Below, one piece after another: positions 35,051 to 45,039 of a stretch of 64,000 nucleotides of DNA. The stretch is from JAGLHV01 sp023143305 [NCBI: Clostridia bacterium] (GTDB lineage Bacteria > CBDUZB01 > JAGLHV01). Position 1 is the stretch's first letter; every line of letters begins with the position of its first letter. The translations under genes were made by a program, and so were the position numbers. The notes beneath the pieces are model-generated. The model did no database searches. It was not told the DNA's origin and saw nothing but the letters and a program-made list of their open reading frames with translations. The stretch is from assembly GCA_030637025.1 (NCBI GenBank), contig DAOVVV010000002.1:31799-95798 (forward strand). The letters run 5' to 3'.

Positions 35051-35128
35051 ATTGGTTTTTCTCTAATGAAAACCATTAAAATCCTTAGTTACAATAAAGA
35101 TTTTAATTTACGTTAAAATTTTTTTTCC

Positions 35129-36922
35129 TTAAAGGATATGAAGCTGTTGTTGAGACCCCTTTAACTGTCGGGTTAAATCATTATATTCCCGAAGTTTGGT
35201 TAAATCTTTCTTCTTTTCTCCATTCAACATAGCTTTTATTTCTTTTTCTAATTTATTTCGCCTTTTTGTTATTTTACAGCGACACATATTCTCCAGTAAT
35301 TTTTCTAATATATCATTTTTATTCTCGCTCATTATTGCTTCATTTAATATCATCTGCGTTACTATTTGATTTATTTTTTCATCGTGAAAATAATCCATTA
35401 CCCGGTGAAAAGAAACCTCTCTACCCTCTTCTTCAGACTCAAACACATATTTAATTAATCGAGAAGTTACTTCACCGGTAAAATCATCCACACATATTTT
35501 TTTCTTTACCCGTTGTATATAAACCGGTTCAGTCAATAATATATGCAAAAGATCCATTTCTATTAACGGTTCTTTTTTTTCTTTATTGTCTAAAAAAAAA
35601 GCTTCTTTTTTTACCTTAATTTTATTGCCTTTCTTAATTTTGTTTAATTCAGATAAAAGAGATTCTTCCGGTAGAGACATTTTTTCTGCAAATTTTCTTA
35701 TTTCTTCTCTTCTCTCAATCTCATTTCTTATTCGCGCTATCATTGGTAAAATGTTATTTGCAATATAAATCTTGTTCTCTACTTTAGAAAAATCCATATT
35801 ATTTGAAACTATTTTAAATTGATAATCAATAAAAGAAAGACCATTCTTCAGAAAATCATCAAATATTTTCTTTCCTTTTTTACGAAGACAACTATCAGGA
35901 TCCATACCTTGCGGCAAAGTAACAATCTTTATCCTTAAACCACTATCAACCAATTGTTCTATACCCCTTAAAGCAGCTGATATGCCCGCTTTATCCGAAT
36001 CATAAACAATCACAACTTCTTCGGTATAACGTTGAAGAATACTTATATGCTCTTTAGTCAATGCTGTCCCCAGAGTAGCCACTACATTTTCCAGACCATA
36101 TTGATAACTGGTTAGCATATCAATATATCCCTCTAAAATAAGAACTTGTTTCAACTCTCTGATTTTAGCCGAAGCAAAATTTAATCCGTAAAGAATTTTT
36201 CTTTTATTATAAATCATCGTTTCCGAAGAATTGATATATTTAGGAAGACTACTATCCAATACCCTTCCACCAAAGGCTACAATTCTTCCCTGACTATCAC
36301 AAATAGGAAAAACAATTCTATTCCAAAAAAAATCTAAAAATTTTCTCTTCTTTTCAGAAAAACAAATCAAACCGGATTTTTTTAATAAATCTAAAGAAAA
36401 CCCCTTATTCAAGAATTTTTTTAATAAAACATCACCTCTTTTTGAAGCATAACCAATTTTAAATTTATTTATTATCGTAGAACAAATCCCTCTGGTTTGT
36501 AAATATTTACGAGCTAAAACAGATTCTTCCTCCTGCAACAGGAAATTATTATAAAAATCCATTGCTTTTTCATGTAAATCATATAATGCTTTTCTCTCCT
36601 GAGTTGACTTTTCACTTTGAAAAGACAAATTATGTGGTATATCTATATTTGCTTTCTTACTCAATTTCTCAAGCACATCTATAAAAGAAATATTATCTAT
36701 TTTAGTTAAAAAGCTAAAGACATCCCCCCCCGCACCACAACCAAAACAATGATAAATCTGTTTTTGAGGACTTACTATAAAAGAAGGGGTTTTTTCAGAA
36801 TGAAAAGGACATAAACCTTTAAAATTCTTACCCGCTTTTTTTAATACCATATATTCGGAAACAATTTCAACAATATCGCTGGCTTCCCGAATCCGAACAA
36901 TTATTTCTTCTGAGAATGCCAT
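35129..36922 (-). CDS. dnaG: DNA primase
   Basis: A 597-residue primase. The N-terminal CHC2 zinc site is visible (CPFHSEKTPSF...YHCFGCGAGGDVFSF), followed by the catalytic core with FGGRVL and the toprim acidic motifs (ILEGYIDML, VVIVYDSDKAGISAA). The C-terminal helicase-interaction domain is the diverged last part. Length is typical. It sits between the NIF3-like gene and rpoD, in the macromolecular synthesis order. Confidence 0.97.
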   Translation of the reverse strand: MAFSEEIIVRIREASDIVEIVSEYMVLKKAGKNFKGLCPFHSEKTPSFIVSPQKQIYHCFGCGAGGDVFSFLTKIDNISFIDVLEKLSKKANIDIPHNLSFQSEKSTQERKALYDLHEKAMDFYNNFLLQEEESVLARKYLQTRGICSTIINKFKIGYASKRGDVLLKKFLNKGFSLDLLKKSGLICFSEKKRKFLDFFWNRIVFPICDSQGRIVAFGGRVLDSSLPKYINSSETMIYNKRKILYGLNFASAKIRELKQVLILEGYIDMLTSYQYGLENVVATLGTALTKEHISILQRYTEEVVIVYDSDKAGISAALRGIEQLVDSGLRIKIVTLPQGMDPDSCLRKKGKKIFDDFLKNGLSFIDYQFKIVSNNMDFSKVENKIYIANNILPMIARIRNEIERREEIRKFAEKMSLPEESLLSELNKIKKGNKIKVKKEAFFLDNKEKKEPLIEMDLLHILLTEPVYIQRVKKKICVDDFTGEVTSRLIKYVFESEEEGREVSFHRVMDYFHDEKINQIVTQMILNEAIMSENKNDILEKLLENMCRCKITKRRNKLEKEIKAMLNGEKKKDLTKLREYNDLTRQLKGSQQQLHIL

Positions 36923-36947
36923 GGTTTAGTATATCCTTTTTATTACT

Positions 36948-37904
36948 TTATTGGTGAGTAAAACGGCGAAATCCTGAACAGGGAATGATTTTTAAATTTA
37001 CAACTTTTTTTATTACTTTATCTAATAAAAGATTTAGACCAAGATTATCCGAAGATATATGCCCGGCAATTACTACATTTATATGAAATTTCTTAGCCAT
37101 TTGGCAATGTTTATCACTTAAATGCATACCTACAATTGTTCCTACTCCTGAATATGAAAGCTTTTCTAATGCCTCAACTGAACCCTCCGTCCCACCGGTC
37201 ATATCTACAAAAATATTCCCCGCTCTCCTATTCTTATCACCCACTAAAACAACAGGTGGATTATTTTCTTCACTTGCTTTCCTGTACTCAGGAATTTCCT
37301 CTAATAATTCAAGCACATCTCCTACTAAATACGGTTTTTTTTCTTCCATTAGTTTTTGCAAATAAAAGGTTACATGATTATCTGCCGGAGTATGAATATT
37401 CATAAACGAAAACCCTAATAAACAAGCAGCGTCAACAGCCCGCATTGCGTTTGAAGGCATTACCTTGTGTGCAACCTCTTTTATTCTTTTTTCCAATGTT
37501 CCTTCTGCTACATTTATAGGAACACCACACCTGTGTAAAATATCTGCCTGCATATGCATCACTTCATAAAAAGAAGCATAAGCCTTCCCTTCGGGATGAT
37601 GAGCAACAATTAAATCAATTTTTTGCCCTTTTTCTCTTAATCTATCAGCTAATAAAATTTCAGGAGTTTCTATATCAATACCTAACATTATTGTATTTAC
37701 TTCTTCACCCGTATCAAATAATATCCGGCTATCAATATAAGGATTTACTAACCTTTCACCGTCAAAATAAGTTTTATCCTTTTCCTTTAATTGTCCAAAT
37801 TGTTCTTTTTCTTTTTTTAACTTCTTCTCAACCGCTTCTTTTCCCCGAAGATCGACATTCATCCCCTCTTGAATAGCAAAATCATAAAGCCATTTTACAT
37901 TCAA
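36948..37904 (-). CDS. NIF3-like dinuclear metal-binding family protein
   Basis: A 318-residue protein related to the NIF3/DUF34 group. The metal-site histidines are visible in LIVAHHPEGKAY and VVIAGHISSDNLG, and an internal block reads GGTEGSVEALEKLSYSGVGTIVGMHLS. NIF3 proteins are toroidal hexamers with two metal ions; their cellular reaction is not established, although GTP cyclohydrolase I-like and tRNA-related roles have been proposed. The region between the two halves is longer than in minimal family members. It is inserted between rpsU and dnaG. Confidence 0.75.
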   Translation of the reverse strand: MNVKWLYDFAIQEGMNVDLRGKEAVEKKLKKEKEQFGQLKEKDKTYFDGERLVNPYIDSRILFDTGEEVNTIMLGIDIETPEILLADRLREKGQKIDLIVAHHPEGKAYASFYEVMHMQADILHRCGVPINVAEGTLEKRIKEVAHKVMPSNAMRAVDAACLLGFSFMNIHTPADNHVTFYLQKLMEEKKPYLVGDVLELLEEIPEYRKASEENNPPVVLVGDKNRRAGNIFVDMTGGTEGSVEALEKLSYSGVGTIVGMHLSDKHCQMAKKFHINVVIAGHISSDNLGLNLLLDKVIKKVVNLKIIPCSGFRRFTHQ

Positions 37905-37920
37905 ACTTTATTACCTCCTT

Positions 37921-38106
37921 TTACCTCATTCTTCTTCTTTGTTTCCTTTTAGCTTCTGCCATTTTCTTTTTCCGGCGAACACTGGGACTTTCATAATATT
38001 CCCGCTTTTTTATTTCCTGCATTACACCGTCCCTTTCACACTGACGTTTAAACCGCCTTAGAGCTTCTTCTATAGATTCATTTTCTCTTAATTTAATCCA
38101 TACCAT
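37921..38106 (-). CDS. rpsU: 30S ribosomal protein S21
   Basis: A 61-residue basic protein with the S21 signature: [23 protein letters not shown] start ([18 protein letters not shown]), [15 protein letters not shown] and an Arg/Lys-rich tail. S21 assists mRNA base pairing on the 30S subunit. It precedes the NIF3-like gene, dnaG and rpoD, the conserved macromolecular synthesis arrangement. Confidence 0.97.
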   Translation of the reverse strand: MVWIKLRENESIEEALRRFKRQCERDGVMQEIKKREYYESPSVRRKKKMAEAKRKQRRRMR

Positions 38107-38172
38107 TTTTCTTTTTTCACTTCCCTTCTATTCATTTCATTCAATTGTATTTTTATAATTTTCAGTCTACCT

Positions 38173-38517
38173 TTATCCCGGAGGCCATTGCATCCGGCGA
38201 CCACCTAAAATATGTAGATGAAGATGAAATACTGCCTGTCCTGCACTTTCTTTACAATTTATTACTATCCTGAACCCCTCTTCCAACTTTTTTATATTTC
38301 GAGCAATTTTCCCTGCTATTAAAAACAAATACCCGGCTAACTCTTTATCTTCTTCATTGATGTCCGATACCGTTTCTATGTGCTTTTTAGGAATCAATAA
38401 AATATGCACCGGAGCCTGTGGATTTATATCTTCAAAGGCTAAGACAATATCATCTTCATAAATAATCTTTGCCGAAATTTGTTTATCAAGTATTTTGCAA
38501 AAAAGGCATTTTTCCAT
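38173..38517 (-). CDS. HIT family (HinT-like) nucleotide hydrolase
   Basis: A 114-residue histidine-triad protein. The N-terminal CLFCKILDKQISAKIIYEDD, the DINPQAPVHILLIPKKHIETV strand and the final FHLHLHILGGRRMQWPPG with the HxHxH triad are all characteristic of the HinT branch, which hydrolyses AMP-lysine-like phosphoramidates and adenylated sulfates. A good promoter is found 34 bp upstream, and this gene leads the rpsU-NIF3-dnaG-rpoD run. Confidence 0.95.
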   Translation of the reverse strand: MEKCLFCKILDKQISAKIIYEDDIVLAFEDINPQAPVHILLIPKKHIETVSDINEEDKELAGYLFLIAGKIARNIKKLEEGFRIVINCKESAGQAVFHLHLHILGGRRMQWPPG

Positions 38518-38829
38518 TCGTTTTTCACCTTTTTACTATTTTAACAATGGAGTATAACATAACTTTACGAAAAAAGCAAGAAGAAATTTATACCCAGATT
38601 TCCGACATTGGTCTCAGTCCCCGACAAATCAATCATTTATGTTCTAAAAAATTATTAATTAATTCAATTATATAGTTCTAATGAGGAAATTTCATAACTA
38701 TTTCTTCAAATTTCCGTATCAAATATTATTATACCGAATAGCGAGTTTTTTTAATATCTTTTTCACCTATTCGGTAAAATCTTTTTTGCTTTTTCTCAGC
38801 TATCTCCTTTTTCAACATCGGATTTAGGG
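38518..38829. other. Intergenic region with HIT promoter
   Basis: A 312-bp gap between HIT and mtaB. It contains the HIT promoter (38551-38579) but no recognised terminator for mtaB. A repeated CGAATAG/CTATTCGG pair near 38737-38775 might form a weak stem. A small plus-strand frame in this gap overlaps the promoter and is not supported. Confidence 0.55.
38551..38579 (-). promoter_or_regulatory. Extended -10 promoter for HIT-rpsU-NIF3-dnaG-rpoD
   Basis: Minus strand TTGCTT, 17 bp, TATACT, with TG one base before the -10 hexamer. An AAAGGTG ribosome binding site of the HIT gene follows. Confidence 0.7.
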
Positions 38830-40107
38830 TTATATAAACTTTCCTTTTGCATATTCTCCTTCTATGCCAATTATCTTACAATTTAATAAACTATTAGTTT
38901 CCACTCCATCTTTCGAAGCAACTTTAATTTTAATATAATTATCGGTAAATCCCATAAAAAACCCATCTTTCTCTTTTTCAATCAAAACCTTTCTAATTTT
39001 TCCCTTAAATTTCCTAACAAAATTATTTTGTAATGTTTTACTTAATTGTATTAATTTGCTACTTCTTTCTTTTACTTCTTTTGGCTTTTCTTCAATTTTA
39101 AACTGACCGGCCAATGTTCCCTCTCTTCGCGAAAATTTAAAAACATGTAATTTATAAAAAGCTATTTTTTTTATAAATTCAAATCCTTTTTCGAAATTCT
39201 CGTTTTTTTCCCCGGGAAATCCGGTTATTATATCAGTAGTAATTCCTATCTCCGGAACTTTTTCTCTAATTTTTTCTACTATTTCTTCATATTGAGTAAG
39301 AGAATAATTTCTTCTCATTTTTTTTAAAATACAGTCATCACCACTTTGAAGAGGAAGATGTAAATGTGCACACAATTTTGAACAATTCCCCATTATCTCT
39401 AAAATTTCTGAATTTATATCTTGTGGTTCAATAGAACTTAGTCTAATTCGCTTTAAATCCGCAATTTTAGAAATTATCTTTATTAATCCAGGCAATCCTG
39501 TTTTCGCCCATTGATATTTACCTAACCGAATACCTACCAGGACTATTTCTTTATGCCCATTGAATACTAATCGTTTCACTTCTTCAACAATTTTATAAGG
39601 ATTTCGGCTTGAAATTTTATTTCTCACATAAGGAACAATACAATACGAACAAAAAGCATCACATCCATCCTGAATTTTTATAAATGCACGAGTATGTCCC
39701 GAAAAACAATCTATTCCTTCTTTATCCTTTTGCTTAACATTTTTTTCTCCCAAAACATATTTAGCAATATCTTTTTTTTGATTATTAAACAAAAGTAAAA
39801 CATCGGGAAATTTCTCTTTTATCTCTTCATAATTTCTTTCTACATAGCATCCGGTTACAATAATAACAGCAAAATGATTTATTTTTTTAGCTTTTCTAAT
39901 TAAAAAACAGGACTTACGGTCACTTTTTTCTGTCACAGTACAAGTATTAATTATATAAAAATCTGCTACACAAGAAAAAGGAACAAAATCCACTTCTTCT
40001 GTTCCTATTCTTTCACGCATCAACTGAGACTCATATTGATTAACCTTACAACCTAAAGTAGTTAAAGCAACCCTTAAATATTTTATTCTCCCCCACCCCC
40101 TATCCAA
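38830..40107 (-). CDS. mtaB: tRNA t6A37 methylthiotransferase MtaB
   Basis: A 425-residue radical SAM methylthiotransferase that converts t6A37 to ms2t6A37 in tRNAs reading ANN codons. The N-terminal UPF0004 domain has LTTLGCKVNQYES, NTCTV and GCYVERNYE cysteines for one Fe-S cluster; the radical SAM cluster is in DGCDAFCSYCIVPYVR; LHLPLQSGDDCILKKMRRNY and IITGFPGE follow; a TRAM-like domain closes the protein. The ORF starts with TTG at 40107, but the first eight residues are atypical; a downstream non-standard start after GGGGGAG is possible. rsmE is the next gene upstream, separated by repeat B copy 2. Confidence 0.92.
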   Translation of the reverse strand: MDRGWGRIKYLRVALTTLGCKVNQYESQLMRERIGTEEVDFVPFSCVADFYIINTCTVTEKSDRKSCFLIRKAKKINHFAVIIVTGCYVERNYEEIKEKFPDVLLLFNNQKKDIAKYVLGEKNVKQKDKEGIDCFSGHTRAFIKIQDGCDAFCSYCIVPYVRNKISSRNPYKIVEEVKRLVFNGHKEIVLVGIRLGKYQWAKTGLPGLIKIISKIADLKRIRLSSIEPQDINSEILEIMGNCSKLCAHLHLPLQSGDDCILKKMRRNYSLTQYEEIVEKIREKVPEIGITTDIITGFPGEKNENFEKGFEFIKKIAFYKLHVFKFSRREGTLAGQFKIEEKPKEVKERSSKLIQLSKTLQNNFVRKFKGKIRKVLIEKEKDGFFMGFTDNYIKIKVASKDGVETNSLLNCKIIGIEGEYAKGKFI

Positions 40108-40160
40108 GCTTTACCCTGAATTGTTTCTTCCATAAATCATGAAAACTAAAAAAATCAAAA

Positions 40161-40324
40161 AATAAAGGTAAAATGTGTTTTGAACGATATAGCAAATTTT
40201 AGCAAAAATTAGCGTTAAAAAAATAAGCCTGTCTGAGCAAAGCGAGTTGCTTATTTTTAGCTTATTTTTGCGTGCCCGAAGGGTAAAATTATGCGTTTAG
40301 AGAAAAACATATTTTGCCTTTATT
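40161..40324 (+). repeat. Dispersed repeat family B, copy 2 (best terminal inverted repeats)
   Basis: The left end AATAAAGGTAAAATGTGTTTT and the reverse complement of the right end AATAAAGGCAAAATATGTTTT differ at only two positions over 21 bp. An internal AAAATAAGC / GCTTATTTT stem lies at 40220-40257 and CCCGAAGGG near the right side. 164 bp, noncoding, in the 297-bp gap between mtaB and rsmE, directly followed by a run of eight C. Confidence 0.88.
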
Positions 40325-40404
40325 CCCCCCCCTTTTTAACCTTTAGAATCAAGGTAAAATTAACAAATTGAATTTATGGAAAATTGTAAAGTACTAATAA
40401 AATT

Positions 40405-41181
40405 TTAAAATAAATATTCGTAAGAAATCATCGAAATCGCTACTATTCCCGCTGTCTCCGCACGTAAAATCCGTTTTCCCAACCCCACCGAAATCACATT
40501 TGCTGCTTGTGCTTTTTTTATTTCTGATTCACTAAACCCGCCTTCCGGGCCAATAAACACATGAACTTCCGGTATCCGGTTAAGACCGGACAAAACTTGC
40601 TTTTTATAATTTATCAACACGCTCTTTAAATTATTTATTTCTTCTTCCCAGAAAATAAGTGACAAACCTGATCTCTTTTCCATTAATACATCAGAAAACA
40701 CAGAGGGATTTTTTATTTGAGGGATTTTTCTTCCTAAGGATTGCTTAATTGCCTGGAGCGCAATCTTCTGCCAACGAACTACTTTTTTCTCAAAAACATT
40801 TTTATTATATTTAATAACACATCTTTCGGAAAAAAAAGGAACAATGGAGTGAACCCCAATTTCCGTACATTTTCGAATAATAAAATCCATATTGTTACTT
40901 TTAATTAAACCCTGATACAAAATTATCTTTATATTTTCTTTTTCATACTGTTTTTGGGTAATTATTTCCCCTTCTAAAGATAATATTTTTTTTTCTCCCT
41001 TTAATTCAATTTTATTTATCGAATTAATTTTTATTTTATATCTATTTCCGTTTTTATCAAAAACATCTATCAAATCTCCCTCTTTTTTTCGTAAGACTTT
41101 AACAATATGCAAAGCTTCATCACCAAATATTGTTATTTTATTATTCTTAATCCATTCAGGTAAAATAAAAAATTGCGGCAT
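40405..41181 (-). CDS. rsmE: 16S rRNA (uracil(1498)-N(3))-methyltransferase
   Basis: A 258-residue SPOUT methyltransferase. The N-terminal PUA-like barrel (GDEALHIVKVLRKKEGD) is followed by a knot domain with VHVFIGPEGGFSESEI and the final VGLGKRILRAETAGIVA, the AdoMet-binding signature of RsmE. Modification helps 30S maturation. It follows dnaJ by 9 bp, the order of the heat-shock operon in many Gram-positive bacteria. Confidence 0.95.
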   Translation of the reverse strand: MPQFFILPEWIKNNKITIFGDEALHIVKVLRKKEGDLIDVFDKNGNRYKIKINSINKIELKGEKKILSLEGEIITQKQYEKENIKIILYQGLIKSNNMDFIIRKCTEIGVHSIVPFFSERCVIKYNKNVFEKKVVRWQKIALQAIKQSLGRKIPQIKNPSVFSDVLMEKRSGLSLIFWEEEINNLKSVLINYKKQVLSGLNRIPEVHVFIGPEGGFSESEIKKAQAANVISVGLGKRILRAETAGIVAISMISYEYLF

Positions 41182-41190
41182 ATTTTTTTA

Positions 41191-42327
41191 TTATTTATCC
41201 TTTTTAAACCACTTCCCAAACAAATTTTCTTTACTTTCTGAAATATTATCAGAAGAAATCCTGGCATATTCGTTTAACAATTCTCTTTGTCTGGAAGTTA
41301 ATTTATCAGGAACCTTTATTATTATTTTTACATACTCATTCCCTCTACCACGATGACGAAGTGAAGGCATACCTTTTTCTCGCAATCTAAATACTTTTCC
41401 CCCGATCGTAGCAGGAGGAATTTTCATTTTTACTTTACTACCATCTAATGTAGGAACTTCTATTTCCCCACCCAAGGCCACCACTGGAAAGCTAACAAAT
41501 ACCTGAGTATAAAGGTCATCACCCTCTCGGGCAAAAAGCGGATGACTCTTTAAATCTATTATTACGTAAAGATCACCGCTTACCCCTCCTAACTCCCCGG
41601 CCTCACCTTTACCCTTAATCCTTATACTTATTCCCTTATCTACTCCGGGGGGTACCTTAAAAGAAATAGAAGAACTTTCCTTGATCTTACCTCTTCCTTT
41701 GCAGCGATGACAGGGATTTTCGATAATCTCTCCCTTCCCTCCACAACGATCGCAAGTTTGCAGAAAGGAAAAAAATCCACGGTTATATCCTACTTGCCCC
41801 TTTCCAGCACATTGAGGACATTTTTTTCTGCGCGAATTAGCTTCGGCCCCGCTTCCTTTACATACAGAACAAGTTACCGTATGATAAATATTAATTTTCT
41901 TTTCACAACCCTGTTCCGCTTCTTCCAAAGTAATAGGTAAAACATATTCCAGATCTACCCCTCGGGAATATCTCCTCTGCTTTTTTGTCCCACCCATACC
42001 AAAAAAATCTCCAAAAATACCGCCTAAATCTACATCCCCAAAAACACTACTAAAATCAGCAGAACGGAAAATATCTTCTGAACTGTATCTTCCGTCAATT
42101 CCCGCATGACCAAACTGATTATATTGATTTCTTTTATTAGTATCGGAAAGAACTGCATAAGCTTCCGAAATTTCCTTGAATTTCTCCCCGGATTCTTTCT
42201 TTTTTTCCGGGGCAACACGGTCAGGATGATACTGTAAAGCTAAAGAGCGATAAGCTTTTTTTATTTCTGCAGAAGAAGAGTCTCTTCCTACTCCCAAGAT
42301 TTCATAATAATCCTTTTTAATAGTCAA
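41191..42327 (-). CDS. dnaJ: Chaperone protein DnaJ
   Basis: A 378-residue type I J-protein. The J domain has the HPDR motif (residues 34-37 region), the glycine/phenylalanine segment is short, and the zinc domain contains four CxxCxGxG-type repeats (CSVCKGSG, CPQCAGKG, CDRCGGKG, CHRCKGRG), followed by two C-terminal substrate-binding domains (GDLYVIIDLKSHPLFAREGDD). It stimulates the DnaK ATPase. A large hairpin separates it from dnaK, 200 bp upstream. Confidence 0.97.
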   Translation of the reverse strand: MTIKKDYYEILGVGRDSSSAEIKKAYRSLALQYHPDRVAPEKKKESGEKFKEISEAYAVLSDTNKRNQYNQFGHAGIDGRYSSEDIFRSADFSSVFGDVDLGGIFGDFFGMGGTKKQRRYSRGVDLEYVLPITLEEAEQGCEKKINIYHTVTCSVCKGSGAEANSRRKKCPQCAGKGQVGYNRGFFSFLQTCDRCGGKGEIIENPCHRCKGRGKIKESSSISFKVPPGVDKGISIRIKGKGEAGELGGVSGDLYVIIDLKSHPLFAREGDDLYTQVFVSFPVVALGGEIEVPTLDGSKVKMKIPPATIGGKVFRLREKGMPSLRHRGRGNEYVKIIIKVPDKLTSRQRELLNEYARISSDNISESKENLFGKWFKKDK

Positions 42328-42428
42328 TTTTTTTAACTCCTCTTATAAATTAAAATTTCCAAGCCTTTCACCCAATCAACTATCCAATCAGCCTGAAAAC
42401 CGAATAAACACACAAATTTAAAGAATTT

Positions 42429-42469
42429 AAGAGCATTAACATATCAATAGTTGATATACTAATGCTCTT
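42429..42469. promoter_or_regulatory. Long stem-loop between dnaK and dnaJ
   Basis: AAGAGCATTA and TAATGCTCTT form outer arms and ATATCAA/TTGATAT inner arms around a TAG loop, with an AC/AC bulge. On the minus strand it lies 60-100 bp after the dnaK stop. It could terminate, attenuate or mark an RNA processing site, so that DnaJ is made at lower level than DnaK. Confidence 0.6.
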
Positions 42470-42527
42470 GTTAACTCTTAAATTTCGTAAATCTTTAGTT
42501 TTTTTTTCATCATCTTTAATTATTATT

Positions 42528-44417
42528 TTATTTTTTTTCTTCTTTATACTCAGCATCCACCACATCTTCTCTTTTCTTTTCCTCAGCTTCTTTATTTTCT
42601 GTCGGTTCTTGTGCCTGCTGTGCTTGAGAAAACCCTTCCCCCGGAGGTGGTGCTTGTTGTTGTTTTGCCTGAGCTTCTTTATATATAGCTTCTGATAATT
42701 TATAAGAAGCATTTTGCAGGGATTCTTTATCTTTTTTAATTTTTTCCAAATCACTTCCTTTTAAAGATTCCTTTGTTTCTTTTAAAGCTTCTTCAATTTT
42801 TGCTTTCTCTTCCTGATTAATTTTATCCTGATGCTCTTTTAGTGATTTTTCCGTAGAATAAACTAAATTATCTGTTTCATTGCGCAATTCAATTTCTTCT
42901 TTCTTTTTTTTATCCTCTTCCTTAAACCTTTCTGCATCCTTCACCATTTTATCTATTTCTTCATCGGAAAGTTTTGTAGGAGAACTAATCTTTATACTCT
43001 GTTGTTTTCCTGTTCCTTTATCTTTTGCTGAGACATGAAGAATACCGTTTTCATCAATGTTAAAAGCTACTTCTATCTGCGGAACGCCCCGTGGAGCCGG
43101 AGGAATTCCTAGCAGATCAAAACGTCCAAGCTCGGTATTATCCGCTGACATAGACCGTTCACCCTGCAAAACACGAATATCTACTGCCGGTTGATTATCC
43201 GCAGCAGTAGAAAATATCTGACTTTTTCCAGTAGGAATAGTAGTGTTACGATCAATTAATTTGGTAAAAACCCCTCCCAATGTTTCTATTCCCAGAGAAA
43301 CAGGAGTTACATCAAGCAAAAGAACATCTTTTATATCCCCGGTAATTACCCCTCCTTGAATCGCGGCTCCCATAGCTACACATTCCATAGGATCCACTCC
43401 TCTTTCCATTTTTTTCCCTACAATATTTTCCACAAATTTTTGAATACAGGGCATCCTGGTAGGACCGCCTACAAGTATAACTCTATCAATATCCGAGGCA
43501 CTAAACTTCCCATCAGCTAAAGCCTGTTCTATTGGATGACGACAACGATCAATTGTCGGAGACACCAACTCTTCCAATTTTGCTCTGGTCAAAGTCAATA
43601 CTAAATGTTTGGGTCCTGTCTGATCAGCAGTGATGTAAGGAAGATTTATATCGGTATTTATAGTACTGGAAAGTTCTATTTTAGCTTTCTCCGCAGACTC
43701 TTTCACCCTTTGCATAGCCATTTCATCATTTTTTAAATTTATCCCGGTATCTCTTTTAAATTCACTAACTATATAATCCACCAAAATGGCATCCATATCC
43801 GTCCCCCCCAGTTGAGTATCCCCTGAAGTGGATTTTACTTCAAAAACACTACCTGCCATTTCCATAATTGTAACATCCAATGTACCTCCACCCAGGTCAA
43901 AAACCATGATTTTCTGTTCTTTATCCGACTTATCCAAGCCATAGGCAAGCGCAGCTGCAGTGGGTTCATTAATAATACGAACAACCTCTAATCCTGCAAT
44001 TGTTCCGGCATCTTTGGTTGCCTGCCTTTGATTATCATTAAAATAAGCAGGCACAGTAATTACCGCCTTTTTAACCTCTTCCCCTAAAAAAGCTTCGGCA
44101 TCCTGCTTTATTTTTTGCAAAATGAAAGCAGAAATTTGCTGAGGAGTATATTCTTTCCCATGAATTTTATATTTATGACCCGTTCCCATCTTCCTTTTTG
44201 CAGCAACTATAGTCCCTGCAGCATTAACCACTGCCTGTCTTCGAGCCGGCTCTCCTACTAATTTTTGACCGTCTTTAGTAAAAGCCACATAAGAAGGAAA
44301 GGCCTTTCCCCCTAAACTGGTTCCTTCCGCGGAAGGAATAATCGTAGGCTTTCCTCCCTCCAATGTTGCCGCTGCAGAATTACTTGTTCCTAAATCAATA
44401 CCAATAATTTTAGACAT
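42528..44417 (-). CDS. dnaK: Molecular chaperone DnaK (Hsp70)
   Basis: A 629-residue Hsp70. Nucleotide-binding signatures are [19 protein letters not shown] (N-terminus), [15 protein letters not shown] and [14 protein letters not shown]; the linker is [14 protein letters not shown]; the substrate domain and helical lid follow. The C-terminal tail [17 protein letters not shown] has the DVVDAEY-like ending found in bacterial DnaK. It is in the hrcA-grpE-dnaK-dnaJ order, so it should be repressed by HrcA at the CIRCE element. Confidence 0.98.
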   Translation of the reverse strand: MSKIIGIDLGTSNSAAATLEGGKPTIIPSAEGTSLGGKAFPSYVAFTKDGQKLVGEPARRQAVVNAAGTIVAAKRKMGTGHKYKIHGKEYTPQQISAFILQKIKQDAEAFLGEEVKKAVITVPAYFNDNQRQATKDAGTIAGLEVVRIINEPTAAALAYGLDKSDKEQKIMVFDLGGGTLDVTIMEMAGSVFEVKSTSGDTQLGGTDMDAILVDYIVSEFKRDTGINLKNDEMAMQRVKESAEKAKIELSSTINTDINLPYITADQTGPKHLVLTLTRAKLEELVSPTIDRCRHPIEQALADGKFSASDIDRVILVGGPTRMPCIQKFVENIVGKKMERGVDPMECVAMGAAIQGGVITGDIKDVLLLDVTPVSLGIETLGGVFTKLIDRNTTIPTGKSQIFSTAADNQPAVDIRVLQGERSMSADNTELGRFDLLGIPPAPRGVPQIEVAFNIDENGILHVSAKDKGTGKQQSIKISSPTKLSDEEIDKMVKDAERFKEEDKKKKEEIELRNETDNLVYSTEKSLKEHQDKINQEEKAKIEEALKETKESLKGSDLEKIKKDKESLQNASYKLSEAIYKEAQAKQQQAPPPGEGFSQAQQAQEPTENKEAEEKKREDVVDAEYKEEKK

Positions 44418-44451
44418 ATCTTTTGCCCTCCTTTTTTATTAAATTGTTTTT

Positions 44452-45039
44452 TTAATTATTAGATGTTTGTTCCTGCATATTAGATTCATTTTTTTTTGTT
44501 TTTTTTGAAACTTTCACCATTGCCGGACGAATAACTTTATCCTTCAGCAAATACCCCTTCTGTAATTCCTCTAATATTTTATTATCTTCGCATTCATCCG
44601 TTTCCACATTCATTACCGCATGATGTAAATTAGGGTCGAATATTTTACCAATTACTTCCTGTTTTTTTAATCCCTCTTTTTTTAAAACAGCAAACAAATT
44701 ATTATAAATCAATTTTAAGCCGGCAATAGCATGTTTTATTTTTTTATCTTCTTCCATTACCGCCTGCGCTTTTTCAATGTCCTCCAGAATAGGAATCAAC
44801 TGCAAGACTATATCATTATTCCCAAATTTAATTAATTCCATTTTATCTTTTTCCATTCTTTTTCTATAATTATCGAATTCTGCTTTCAGACATAATAATT
44901 GACTGTAATATTTTCCGGCTAACTCCTTTTTTTCCTCTAAAGATTGTCTTAAAATTTCTAATTCGCTTAATTTTTCTTCTACAATTACTTTCTCTCTTTC
45001 TTCCATCTCCTCTTGTTTTTCATTCAACTTTTCACCCAT
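44452..45039 (-). CDS. grpE: Nucleotide exchange factor GrpE
   Basis: A 195-residue protein: a long acidic/charged coiled coil (about 1-90), then KAEFDNYRKRMEKDKMELI and the C-terminal beta-wing with EVIGKIFDPNLHHAVMNVET, the GrpE signature. It exchanges ADP for ATP on DnaK. The ATG at 45039 directly abuts the hrcA stop codon, so it is translated in tandem with hrcA. Confidence 0.95.
   Translation of the reverse strand: MGEKLNEKQEEMEEREKVIVEEKLSELEILRQSLEEKKELAGKYYSQLLCLKAEFDNYRKRMEKDKMELIKFGNNDIVLQLIPILEDIEKAQAVMEEDKKIKHAIAGLKLIYNNLFAVLKKEGLKKQEVIGKIFDPNLHHAVMNVETDECEDNKILEELQKGYLLKDKVIRPAMVKVSKKTKKNESNMQEQTSNN

Noticed and set aside
38469-38675. 68-codon plus-strand frame between HIT and mtaB
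   Set aside because: It overlaps the HIT gene and its promoter and has no ribosome binding site.
42380-42754. 124-codon minus-strand frame overlapping the dnaK 3' end
   Set aside because: Out-of-frame shadow of the lysine-rich dnaK tail, crossing the stem-loop.
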